NCBI RefSeq assembly: GCF_002115725.1
Contig: NZ_JFKD01000008.1
Span: forward strand, 1-64,000
Source: Marivita cryptomonadis
Lineage (GTDB): Bacteria; Pseudomonadota; Alphaproteobacteria; Rhodobacterales; Rhodobacteraceae
Direction: 5' to 3'
Length of the DNA stretch: 64,000 nucleotides
The notes beneath the pieces are model-generated. The model searched no databases. It was not told the DNA's origin and worked only from the letters and a program-made list of their open reading frames with translations. How positions within the stretch are numbered: position 1 is the stretch's first letter; every line of letters begins with the position of its first letter. Below are positions 35,645-45,424 of the stretch, in pieces. Position numbers and translations under genes: made by a program.

Positions 35645-36076
35645 ATGATCAACAAGACAGCAACGGCACATTGGTCCGGCGGCCTGAAAGACGGCAAAGG
35701 ACAGATTTCAACGGAATCCGGTGCGCTTTCCACGCAGCCCTATGGCTTCAACACGCGGTTCGAGGACAAGCCCGGCACCAACCCCGAAGAGCTGATCGGC
35801 GCAGCCCATGCCGGGTGTTTTTCGATGGCGTTTTCGATGATCCTTGGCAATTACGATGCCGTGGCGGACGATATCGACACCAAAGCGACCGTCGGCCTTG
35901 AGGAAAAAGACGGCGGTTTTGCGATCACGAAAATTCATCTTGAGATGAGCGCGAAAATCCCCGGAATAAGCGAAAGCGATTTTCAGGAAGCCGCGAACAC
36001 GGCTAAGGAAAACTGCCCCGTTTCCAAGGTTTTGGCTGGGGCCGAGATCACGATGGACGCAAAACTCATCAACTGA
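35645..36076 (+). CDS. OsmC/Ohr-family peroxiredoxin
   Basis: The 143-residue protein is an OsmC-type thiol peroxidase with the two redox cysteines, one in AHAGCFSM and one in KENCPVSK. It reduces organic hydroperoxides in the cytoplasm. The N-terminus KTATAHWSGGLKDGKG and overall length match OsmC rather than Ohr. A GGGAGA motif lies 6-7 nt before the ATG. It stands after the DedA gene on the same strand with a 76-base gap. Confidence 0.94.
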   Translation: MINKTATAHWSGGLKDGKGQISTESGALSTQPYGFNTRFEDKPGTNPEELIGAAHAGCFSMAFSMILGNYDAVADDIDTKATVGLEEKDGGFAITKIHLEMSAKIPGISESDFQEAANTAKENCPVSKVLAGAEITMDAKLIN

Positions 36077-36154
36077 CCGCTTTGTGACCGGCAAGCATGG
36101 CGCACATGCTGTGTCGTGCTTGCCGGGCGCGCCTTCAAGCCCCATATCTTGGGC

Positions 36155-36847
36155 ATGTTGAAACTGACACCCATCCTTCTTGCTGTCCTCTACGCGCTTG
36201 CCATGTACCATTTCTCGGTCTGGCGCACAAAGCGCGAGCTCGATGCAAAGTCGACTGAACTGGCTGATCCGCGCCTCAAGGCGTTGACGGATCGGTTGGC
36301 CGCTGCGTTGAACCTGGACCGCATCCGCGTGCACATCTACGAAATCGACCCTGTGAACGGGCTGGCCGCCCCTGATGGCCGTATCTTCATCACCCGTGGC
36401 TTTTACCGCAAATACCAGAATGGCGAAGTGACGGGCGAGGAACTGGCCAGCGTGATCGCACATGAGTTGGGACATGTGGCGCTTGGACATACCCGTCGCC
36501 GGATGATCGACTTTTCAGGCCAGAACGCATTGCGCACCGCCTTGGCTATGGTGTTGTCCCGGTTTTTGCCGGGTATTGGTGTTTTGATTGCAAACTCGGT
36601 TGCCACGCTGCTGGCCGCCCGCCTGTCACGTGGCGACGAATACGAGGCCGATGCGTATGCTGCGGCGCTGCTGCACAAGGCAGGTATCGGTATCGTGTCA
36701 CAGAAGTCGTTGTTTCACAAACTGGACGCGCTCACCCAATCGCGCTCTGGAGTGGTCCCAGCTTGGCTCATGTCGCACCCCAAGACGACCGAGCGGATCG
36801 AGGCGCTGGAAAAGCTCGAAGCGCGCTGGACTGACGCGCAGTCCTGA
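36155..36847 (+). CDS. M48-family membrane-anchored zinc metallopeptidase
   Basis: The 230-residue protein has an N-terminal membrane segment (about residues 5-20) and a peptidase domain. The zinc motif is HELGH (His103, Glu104, His107), with a third ligand likely Glu164 (GDEYEADAYA). It is smaller than HtpX, with one anchor rather than four helices. Such enzymes cut misfolded membrane or periplasmic proteins. I start it at the ATG at 36155; a GTG at 36116 adds a tail before the membrane segment. Confidence 0.9.
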   Translation: MLKLTPILLAVLYALAMYHFSVWRTKRELDAKSTELADPRLKALTDRLAAALNLDRIRVHIYEIDPVNGLAAPDGRIFITRGFYRKYQNGEVTGEELASVIAHELGHVALGHTRRRMIDFSGQNALRTALAMVLSRFLPGIGVLIANSVATLLAARLSRGDEYEADAYAAALLHKAGIGIVSQKSLFHKLDALTQSRSGVVPAWLMSHPKTTERIEALEKLEARWTDAQS

Positions 36848-36940
36848 TCCTCTCGCCTTGCCAAATACGCACATGCGTCCACACCATCCAATGAAGGCGC
36901 TTTATTCGTCATCTTCCAAGCTCGGGTGTTCAGCCTGTGT

Positions 36941-38083
36941 TCACACCAAGTCCAAGGTCGCGTCTGCCCGGTCCTGCCCATTGACCTGCACAGTCACAAG
37001 ATGCGGGCCGGGATAGAGGGTAAAGGTCGAGGCCCCCGCTTTCAGGCGGTGCGATTTTGTCATTGTAACTGCCACGCCCGGTTTTAGATGCGCCGTTTTG
37101 AGCTTGAACACCTTTTCGCCGCTGCGGCCATTCGGACGGTGAAAGCGGATGCGGTAATCCACCATCACCGGCAAAGCCTCAGGCGCGGACAGCGTCACGT
37201 CTATGGTGACAGCATCCCCGATTGAGACCGGGTTCGGGTCAAGCCGCAATGACACCGCCACATCACAATCCTGACGATAGCCCAGCAGCGCCAGCGCGTC
37301 AGCTTCACCGCGTTTGACAGCGGTGCGCAGGGCGTGACGGGTCATCCAATCCAGCTCTTTCGGGGTCTGGCGCGCCGTTGATTGCCACATGCCGAGATGT
37401 GCGACCACGCGTTCTGGCGCGTGGCGTGTCAGGTCATTCATGTGATTGGCGACGGACCGGGTCACATACCGGGTGGGGTCTGCATGAAGCACATCCAGAA
37501 AGCGCAGCGGCACCAACGGATCAAGTTGAATATTCGCGGCCCAAGGCAAACGCGGGCGTGTGCCTTCGCTGACCAGCCGACGCACGTGATAATTGTCGTG
37601 TTCCACCCAGCGATCCAGCCGAGCGAGGGTTTCGTCCGGCCAGCGGTTTAGGAAGGGCCGGATATAGAACTCCATCGAAAAGCGTTGGGTCGCGGCCTCC
37701 AACAGATCAAGTGCACGGTCACGGTGGTCTTCCAGCCCGTGGCGCACCGCAAGAATGCCGGGCACCGCATGGATGAAGCGGCCGAAGTCATCATCTGTAT
37801 TGGTGGGATCAAGGACCGGAGGCATCGCCGCTTCTAGAGCGTCGGCCAGTTCGGGAAACCGGTTGGGCAATTGCGCTTCGATGCAATCGGCCAACCAATC
37901 GAGCCGTTCGAGCAGCCCCCGCGATGATAACCCCGCGAGGGCCTCTTTGGAAAAGCGGTCCGGATCGAACCCCGGCAGGACAGCGAATTCCGCCGCCAAA
38001 TCCCCGATGGTGCGGGCATTGAACAATTCGTCCTTCAGGGAAAACCCCTGTGCCTGCCCTGCCCCGTCCGGTCCCCGCGCCAT
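36941..38083 (-). CDS. AlkC-type DNA alkylation repair glycosylase
   Basis: The 380-residue protein has a helical HEAT-like region (about residues 1-275) with NRWPDETLARLDRW, VRRLVSEGTRPRLPWA and ERVVAHLGMWQ. A C-terminal beta-sandwich follows (about residues 276-380: VSLRLDPNPVSIGDAVTIDV). That layout, HEAT repeats plus an Ig-like domain, fits AlkC, a non-base-flipping glycosylase that removes 3-methylcytosine and 3-methyladenine. It is likely translated with the SDR gene before it (3-base gap). Function is inferred from fold and layout. Confidence 0.85.
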   Translation of the reverse strand: MARGPDGAGQAQGFSLKDELFNARTIGDLAAEFAVLPGFDPDRFSKEALAGLSSRGLLERLDWLADCIEAQLPNRFPELADALEAAMPPVLDPTNTDDDFGRFIHAVPGILAVRHGLEDHRDRALDLLEAATQRFSMEFYIRPFLNRWPDETLARLDRWVEHDNYHVRRLVSEGTRPRLPWAANIQLDPLVPLRFLDVLHADPTRYVTRSVANHMNDLTRHAPERVVAHLGMWQSTARQTPKELDWMTRHALRTAVKRGEADALALLGYRQDCDVAVSLRLDPNPVSIGDAVTIDVTLSAPEALPVMVDYRIRFHRPNGRSGEKVFKLKTAHLKPGVAVTMTKSHRLKAGASTFTLYPGPHLVTVQVNGQDRADATLDLV

Positions 38084-38086
38084 GCC

Positions 38087-38866
38087 TTAGATGGTCGCGT
38101 TGGTGCCGCCACCGTCGATCAGGATATTCTGGCCCACGATAAAGCCGGAATGCTGCGAACACAGGAACGCGCAGGTCGCACCGAATTCCTGACGGGTGCC
38201 GTAGCGCCGCGCGGGAATCGTCCCTTGGCGGTTCTTGCGCGCCTGTTCGACAGAAATGCCCTGCGCCTTGGACACACCGCCATCCAATTGATCGGCGCGG
38301 TCCGTGGCATGGATGCCCGGAAGCAGGTTGTTGACGATCACGCCGTGCTCGGCCACCTGCCGCGCGGTGCCGGCGACATACCCGGTCAAACCGGTGCGTG
38401 CGGCGTTTGACAGGCCCAGTGCCGGAATCGGTGCCTTGACCGATTGCGAGGTGATGTTGACCACCCGGCCCCAGCCGCGATCGATCATGCCCGGCATCAG
38501 CGCAGTCATAAGCGCGATCGGCGTCAGCATGTTGGCGTCCAGCGCCTTGATGAAGTCATCACGCGCCCAGTCGGACCACAAGCCCGGAGGCGGACCGCCG
38601 GCGTTGGTCACAAGAATGTCCACATCTCCCGCAACTTCGAGCACCTTTGCACGGCCCTCTTCGCTGACGATGTCGGCGGCAATGGTCGTGACCTCGACCC
38701 CGTAGGCCTTGCGAATGTCCTCGGCTGCGGCCTCGAGCGCATCGGAGCCCCGTGCATTCATGATAAGATTTACGCCCGCTTCCGCCAACGCTTCGGCACA
38801 TCCACGGCCAAGACCCTTGCTTGATGCGCATACAAGCGCGCGCTTACCGCTGATCCCAAGATCCAT
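38087..38866 (-). CDS. Short-chain dehydrogenase-like protein lacking YxxxK
   Basis: The 259-residue protein has an SDR Rossmann fold: the cofactor loop CASSKGLGRG, the NAGG motif (ILVTNAGGPPPGL), a Ser-containing ITSQSVKAP strand, and an SDR C-terminus (IDGGGTNATI). The expected catalytic Tyr-x-x-x-Lys is replaced by LGLSNAARTG, a change I recall as typical of one SDR subgroup. It may therefore bind a ligand or catalyse by another route. GGGAG precedes the ATG. It is the first gene of a pair with alkC. Confidence 0.9.
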   Translation of the reverse strand: MDLGISGKRALVCASSKGLGRGCAEALAEAGVNLIMNARGSDALEAAAEDIRKAYGVEVTTIAADIVSEEGRAKVLEVAGDVDILVTNAGGPPPGLWSDWARDDFIKALDANMLTPIALMTALMPGMIDRGWGRVVNITSQSVKAPIPALGLSNAARTGLTGYVAGTARQVAEHGVIVNNLLPGIHATDRADQLDGGVSKAQGISVEQARKNRQGTIPARRYGTRQEFGATCAFLCSQHSGFIVGQNILIDGGGTNATI

Positions 38867-39004
38867 CCGCTCACTCCCAATTTTTGCTCAGATTTGTCCG
38901 TGAAAAGCCACGGCATGCCCTTAGAGGTGCCACATTTCCAGAGGATCTTAAACCCATCCCGACGCAATGTGCGCAATTCGGGAATTACTAAAGAGTTTCT
39001 GTTT

Positions 39005-39496
39005 ATGTCAGCTGCCACTGGACCCTTGCCACATCGCTTCAAAGCCTGCCCGGCCGACGGAATTCGCGCCGAATTCGGCGTTTGCCGTGGCGATCCGATC
39101 CACCACATCCAAGATCTTATCCTTGGCGATACGTTCCTGCCAAAGCGCGACGCGCGTTGGCTCGCGGTGACGACCGACGACGCAGACCATGAAAAATTCA
39201 CATTGGCCATGGCCGCCAATGCCCCGCATGCGCAGCTGGTGACCCTTGCCGAACTGATCTTCATGTCGATCACGGGTCAACGGATCGACGTCTACGCAGC
39301 AGTCTGCAACGGCCAGCTCTATTTCGTGTCGGAAACCGGATTCCGCACAAGCGTGGAATACATCCTCATCGATATTCAGCGCCGCGAAGATGCGGTTGTC
39401 CCGGCAATCCTTCCAACGGACGACCCGGCGGTGATGCCAATGACCAGACCGCATGCGCCACAGGCAGCAAAGCGGACCCTGCGACTGATCGGCTGA
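39005..39496 (+). CDS. Conserved-looking protein of unknown function
   Basis: The 163-residue product has no signal peptide or membrane segment that I can see. It mixes helices and strands: FKACPADGIRAEFGVC, FLPKRDARWLAVTTDD, a central ITGQRIDVYAAVCNGQLYF, and VEYILIDIQRRED near residue 120, ending in a basic tail. I do not recognise a family. The ATG at 39005 has a weak ribosome-binding site; the open frame extends upstream to 38894 but that part overlaps the promoter region of the divergent SDR gene. Confidence 0.65.
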   Translation: MSAATGPLPHRFKACPADGIRAEFGVCRGDPIHHIQDLILGDTFLPKRDARWLAVTTDDADHEKFTLAMAANAPHAQLVTLAELIFMSITGQRIDVYAAVCNGQLYFVSETGFRTSVEYILIDIQRREDAVVPAILPTDDPAVMPMTRPHAPQAAKRTLRLIG

Positions 39497-39545
39497 TCGA
39501 CGCGGCTTATAGACAAGCCGCCCTGCGCCGCCTATATGCGCGCCC

Positions 39546-41153
39546 ATGCTGGACACCGTTTCAAATCGCCCTGATCTGCCCGCCGAAATCGCTCGGCGGC
39601 GCACCTTTGCCATCATCTCGCATCCGGATGCCGGCAAGACGACCCTGACAGAGAAGTTTCTTCTGTACGGCGGTGCGATCCAGATGGCGGGTCAGGTTCG
39701 TGCCAAGGGCGAAGCACGACGCACACGGTCGGATTTCATGAAGATGGAGCAGGACCGGGGCATTTCGGTCTCGGCCTCTGCGATGTCCTTTGATTTCAGG
39801 AACTTCCGGTTCAACCTTGTGGACACTCCCGGGCACTCGGATTTTTCCGAGGACACTTATCGCACGCTCACCGCGGTGGACGCAGCCGTCATGGTGATCG
39901 ACGGCGCGAAAGGTGTGGAAAGCCAGACGCAAAAGCTGTTTGAAGTGTGCCGCCTGCGCGACCTGCCAATCCTGACATTCTGTAACAAGATGGACAGGGA
40001 AAGCCGCGATACCTTTGATATTATTGACGAGATTCAAGAGAACCTTGCCATTGACGTGACCCCCGCCAGTTGGCCCATCGGGGTTGGTCGGGATTTCATG
40101 GGGTGCTACGACATGCTCCGTGACCGGCTTGAACTCATGGACCGCGCGGATCGCAACAAGGTCGCCGAAAGCATTGAAATCAATGGGCTTGATGACCCCA
40201 AGCTAGAGCAGAACGTGCCCGCGCACTTGCTGTCAAAACTGCGCGAAGAGGTCGAGATGGCGCGCGAGCTTTTGCCCGCTTTGAACCCGCAAGCGGTCCT
40301 TGAAGGGCACATGACGCCGATCTGGTTTGGCTCGGCGATCAACAGCTTCGGCGTCAAGGAATTGATGGACGGGATCGGGACGTACGGCCCGGAACCGCAG
40401 CCACAAAAGGCGACGCCAAGGCAAATTCTACCTGAAGAAACAAAGGTTTCCGGATTTGTCTTCAAAGTTCAGGCGAACATGGATCCCAAGCACCGCGACC
40501 GCGTGGCGTTTGTTCGACTGGCCTCGGGGCACTTTAACCGCGGCATGAAGCTGACCCATGTGCGGTCAAAAAAACCGATGTCGATCACAAACCCGGTGCT
40601 GTTTCTGGCCTCCGACCGCGAACTGGCCGAAGAGGCTTGGGCCGGTGACATCATCGGTATTCCGAACCACGGGCAATTGCGCATCGGCGACACGTTGACC
40701 GAAGGCGAGGCGCTCAAGGTGACAGGCATACCGTCCTTTGCGCCCGAGCTGTTGCAGACCGTGCGCGCGGGCGATCCGCTCAAATCCAAGCATCTCGAAA
40801 AGGCACTGATGCAATTCGCCGAAGAAGGTGCCGCCAAGGTGTTCAAGCCGATGATCGGCTCGGGATTCATTGTAGGCGTCGTGGGCGCGCTGCAATTCGA
40901 GGTATTGGGCAGCCGGATCGAGCTGGAATACGGCCTGCCCGTGCGGTTCGAAGCATCGCAATTCACCTCTGCCCGCTGGGTTCATGGTGACAAATTGGCG
41001 GTGGACAAGCTGGTCAACGCCAACAAGCAGCACATGGCCGAGGACAATGATGGCGACGTTGTGTACCTCACCCGCCTGCAATGGGACATCGACCGGATCG
41101 GACGCGACTATCCTGACGTGACCCTGTCGGCGACCAAGGAAATGATGGTCTGA
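39546..41153 (+). CDS. prfC: Peptide chain release factor 3
   Basis: The 535-residue GTPase recycles class I release factors from the ribosome. G-domain motifs are HPDAGKTT (G1), the DTPGHSD G3 motif and NKMD (G4), followed by RF3-specific domains with GALQFEVLGSRIELEYGLP. Length and order match bacterial RF3, not EF-G. Tandem hairpins after the stop provide a terminator. Neighbours have no functional link. Confidence 0.97.
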   Translation: MLDTVSNRPDLPAEIARRRTFAIISHPDAGKTTLTEKFLLYGGAIQMAGQVRAKGEARRTRSDFMKMEQDRGISVSASAMSFDFRNFRFNLVDTPGHSDFSEDTYRTLTAVDAAVMVIDGAKGVESQTQKLFEVCRLRDLPILTFCNKMDRESRDTFDIIDEIQENLAIDVTPASWPIGVGRDFMGCYDMLRDRLELMDRADRNKVAESIEINGLDDPKLEQNVPAHLLSKLREEVEMARELLPALNPQAVLEGHMTPIWFGSAINSFGVKELMDGIGTYGPEPQPQKATPRQILPEETKVSGFVFKVQANMDPKHRDRVAFVRLASGHFNRGMKLTHVRSKKPMSITNPVLFLASDRELAEEAWAGDIIGIPNHGQLRIGDTLTEGEALKVTGIPSFAPELLQTVRAGDPLKSKHLEKALMQFAEEGAAKVFKPMIGSGFIVGVVGALQFEVLGSRIELEYGLPVRFEASQFTSARWVHGDKLAVDKLVNANKQHMAEDNDGDVVYLTRLQWDIDRIGRDYPDVTLSATKEMMV

Positions 41154-41157
41154 CCCA

Positions 41158-41203
41158 AGCCCGTTCAAACGGGCTTGATCAAGGCATTTTCAAATGCCTT
41201 TTC
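41158..41203 (+). terminator. Two tandem hairpins after prfC
   Basis: AAGCCCG/CGGGCTT (41158-41177, 6-nt loop) is followed at once by AAGGCATTTT/AAATGCCTTTT (41181-41203). Together they form a plausible prfC terminator, ending in TTTTCC. Confidence 0.75.
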
Positions 41204-41240
41204 CATTGATCAGACCGCAGCGAAGCGGCACTCTGCATGT

Positions 41241-42998
41241 ATGAGCAGTCAAAAAACATCGCCAAACCCGGCATATCCGAACGGGATGGCGGGCATCCTT
41301 GATCAGATGAATGCACGGCGCGCGCCTTTGAGCTTTGCCGAAGGAGAATCCTTGCCTCCGTTGGACTGCGACCTTCAGGCACTCGCCGGAACGCGGGTGT
41401 CCGTGCCCGATGAGAGAACCCGCGCCCTGTCGGACAACGCCCGCAAAAGCTGGGACATCGCACGCGAACTTGACGGCCAGAACGCCTTGCTGCACCTGAA
41501 TGGGCTCTTGATTGCGCATCTGCGTAAGCGCAGTCAGCCGCCACATACTGCGGACCTTTTCCTGCGGCTTTGGGCCGAATACTCGGACCTGCTTTTGACC
41601 GAGATGGATCTGCGTTGGAAAGTATCGAGCCTGACGACTTTTGGCGATCATGGCACCACACCAGCACAGCGCAGCGCCGGCTTGGCGCTGTCGACCCTGT
41701 TCGGCGCGATGAAGCTTTATGAAAGCGAACGGCTTTATTCCGGGCGCGAGGCGGATCGACCCTTTACGCTGGATGGGCGTGCGAGTGGGCCACTGCCGTT
41801 GCAGATGAACGCATTTTCGCTTCAGGACGGTGGGCTGGATGCAAACCTGATCGGGCGGCTTTGGGACGAGGCCGAGACCGACCCGGTGATCCGCCCCTTG
41901 GCGCAGGACATGCTGCAACGGCTGGTCGACGACCCGCGCACCGTCTTCCACCGCCTGCACCGCTTGCGCGTCCGCAAACTGCGACGGGATGACCAGCCGG
42001 ACACCGACACCGAAGCGGAACATGGCGTCACGCTGCCCGTGCAGCCGGTCTCAGCCAAGACCCCGACCTGGGGGGTGGTTTGCACCACAAACGCGCCGCT
42101 TTTGGACGTTGCACGTTTTGTCGCGCATCATCTCGATATCGGCGCGCGCCATGTTTATCTCTATCTCGATACACCCGATCCGGATGTCTGTGCGTTGCTC
42201 AAGGATCATCCGAAGGTCACGGTAACGGTCTGCGATGCCGCCTATTGGAAAAAGAAGGGCAAGAACCGGCCCGACGCCCACCAGTTGCGGCAGACCTTCA
42301 ACGCCACGCAGGCACTGAAACAGGCGCATCAGCATGTGCATTGGCTTGGGCATATCGACACTGACGAATTCATCCTCAGCCCCAAGAAACTGTCCACCTT
42401 ATTGAAGGCAGTGCCCGATGAGATGGCCGGTGCACGGCTCTATCCGGCCGAAGCGCTTGCAGCCCGGGATGCCAAAGACATGCCGCGCCATTTCAAACTG
42501 CGGACAACCGGCGATGACGTGCCGCCCACAGCCGTCACCGAGATTTACCCGACCTTTGGCAGTTATGTGCGCGGTGGGTTCCTGAGCCATCTTGCAGGCA
42601 AGGTGTTCGCGCGCACCGGTTTGGGTAATGTCCGACTGGCCATTCACCGGCTGCGTCTCAAGGGGGAAGACGTGCTGAACACGGCGACGCTTGATGGCGC
42701 GTTTGTGGGCCACCTGCACGCGCCGAACTGGGACAACTTCATCGAAAAGCTGGAATTCAGACAGGCCCAAGGGTCATACCGTGTAAAATCCGACGACGCG
42801 CTCAAGAATATCGGCCATTTGCTGCGCTACCTCCGCGACGAAGAAGGCGAGGACGGCTTGCGCCTGTTCTTCACCGAAGTCTGCGAGGACACGCCCGATC
42901 TGCGGGCACGCCTGAAGAAACACGGTTTGTTGCTGACACCAAAGTTCAACCCGGACGCGGCGGTGGAACGGGTGTTCGGCCTATCCCTGTCGGACTGA
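41241..42998 (+). CDS. Glycosyltransferase family 2-like protein (Glyco_tranf_2_4 type)
   Basis: The 585-residue protein has an N-terminal helical region of unknown role (about residues 1-270) and a C-terminal glycosyltransferase-like domain with TTNAPLLDVARFVAHHLDIGARHVYLYLD and the Asp motif HIDTDEFIL. This matches the GT2-like family common in Rhodobacterales, often near surface polysaccharide genes. I start it at 41241 (MSSQKTSPNP); an upstream in-frame start at 41175 lies in the prfC terminator hairpins. The sugar donor and acceptor are unknown. Confidence 0.85.
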   Translation: MSSQKTSPNPAYPNGMAGILDQMNARRAPLSFAEGESLPPLDCDLQALAGTRVSVPDERTRALSDNARKSWDIARELDGQNALLHLNGLLIAHLRKRSQPPHTADLFLRLWAEYSDLLLTEMDLRWKVSSLTTFGDHGTTPAQRSAGLALSTLFGAMKLYESERLYSGREADRPFTLDGRASGPLPLQMNAFSLQDGGLDANLIGRLWDEAETDPVIRPLAQDMLQRLVDDPRTVFHRLHRLRVRKLRRDDQPDTDTEAEHGVTLPVQPVSAKTPTWGVVCTTNAPLLDVARFVAHHLDIGARHVYLYLDTPDPDVCALLKDHPKVTVTVCDAAYWKKKGKNRPDAHQLRQTFNATQALKQAHQHVHWLGHIDTDEFILSPKKLSTLLKAVPDEMAGARLYPAEALAARDAKDMPRHFKLRTTGDDVPPTAVTEIYPTFGSYVRGGFLSHLAGKVFARTGLGNVRLAIHRLRLKGEDVLNTATLDGAFVGHLHAPNWDNFIEKLEFRQAQGSYRVKSDDALKNIGHLLRYLRDEEGEDGLRLFFTEVCEDTPDLRARLKKHGLLLTPKFNPDAAVERVFGLSLSD

Positions 42999-43220
42999 CG
43001 ACCTGCAGCGGCTTTCTGCCGGGATGTGGAATTGTTGCTGCTTTGACACCAAAACCTGCTAGGGAACGGCACATCAGCGCAGTCCGGATGCGCCTCATTG
43101 ACCCCACCGCCTTCCAAGAGTACATACGCGGGGCATCGAGACTGTGGACAACCACAGGGCCATGCGGGCCGGATGGCAACAGACGCACGGGCGTAGTCAG
43201 TCCGTGAATAACGGATACAC

Positions 43221-44711
<1,491 letters not shown>

Positions 44712-44717
44712 CCAAGG

Positions 44718-44763
44718 GCCGCGTTTCCGTTAACGGAAACGCGGCGATGCGATGACGCATCGC
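44718..44763. terminator. Hairpin pair between convergent helicase and gph genes
   Basis: A perfect 26-bp palindrome centred on GTTAAC (CCGCGTTTCCG/CGGAAACGCGG, 44719-44744) is followed by GATGCG/CGCATC with loop ATGA (44746-44761). Neither has a T run, so termination may be Rho-aided. Confidence 0.6.
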
Positions 44764-44767
44764 CCGC

Positions 44768-45424
44768 CTAGATCGGACGCAGGATCTCCTGACAGATGGC
44801 TGGTAGATCCTCGAACCGGTCAAACGCCCGATCATGCGGGATTGCGTCAATCGGCTTGGTTCGGATGCCTTCGGTGTAGAACGCAAACGACACTCCAGCC
44901 CGCTGCGCCGTTTCCGCATCAACATCGCTGTCCCCGACATAAACACCCATGTCAGCCCCCATCTGCTCGAACGCCAGATGCAGAGGGGCCGGATCGGGCT
45001 TGCGCACCGGCAATGTGTCGCCCGCGATGATCACGTCGAACCACTTGGTCAAATCAAGCGCATCCAACACAGCCGCCAATGGCCCACCGGGTTTGTTTGT
45101 GCAGATACCCAGCTTATAGCCTTCGGCCTTGAGCACCTTCACCGCGTCCAACGCCCCCGGAAACACCGTGGTCAGACCAGTGCTGGCTTTGTAATGCGTG
45201 ATGAACTCGGCCATCAGCGCGTCATACTCTGCCGCATCAAGCGCTGTCGCCGCGATCAGCCGATCAAGAAACACCCGCTCCCCCATACCGACGAACCCGC
45301 CGATCTGTGTTTGAGGCAGCGGAAGCATGCCATGATCTGCCAAAAGCGCATTGGCCGCTGCCGCGATATCAGGAAGGCTGTCGATCAGCGTCCCGTCAAG
45401 GTCGAAGACAACCGCGCGCGTCAT
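44768..45424 (-). CDS. gph: Phosphoglycolate phosphatase
   Basis: The 218-residue HAD hydrolase has the nucleophile motif DLDGTLIDS, motif II ICTNKPGGPL, a Lys in VRKPDPAPL, and YVGDSDVDAETA near the end. The cap is the helical type of Gph. It would remove phosphate from 2-phosphoglycolate, made by oxidative DNA repair or Rubisco oxygenation. Its ATG overlaps the RNase J stop (ATGA), so it follows RNase J on one transcript. Confidence 0.93.
   Translation of the reverse strand: MTRAVVFDLDGTLIDSLPDIAAAANALLADHGMLPLPQTQIGGFVGMGERVFLDRLIAATALDAAEYDALMAEFITHYKASTGLTTVFPGALDAVKVLKAEGYKLGICTNKPGGPLAAVLDALDLTKWFDVIIAGDTLPVRKPDPAPLHLAFEQMGADMGVYVGDSDVDAETAQRAGVSFAFYTEGIRTKPIDAIPHDRAFDRFEDLPAICQEILRPI

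Noticed and set aside
42999..43220. Riboswitch or small RNA in the leader of the DEAD-box gene
   Set aside because: Only short hairpins are visible and they match no class I know; I mention the leader but do not call it.
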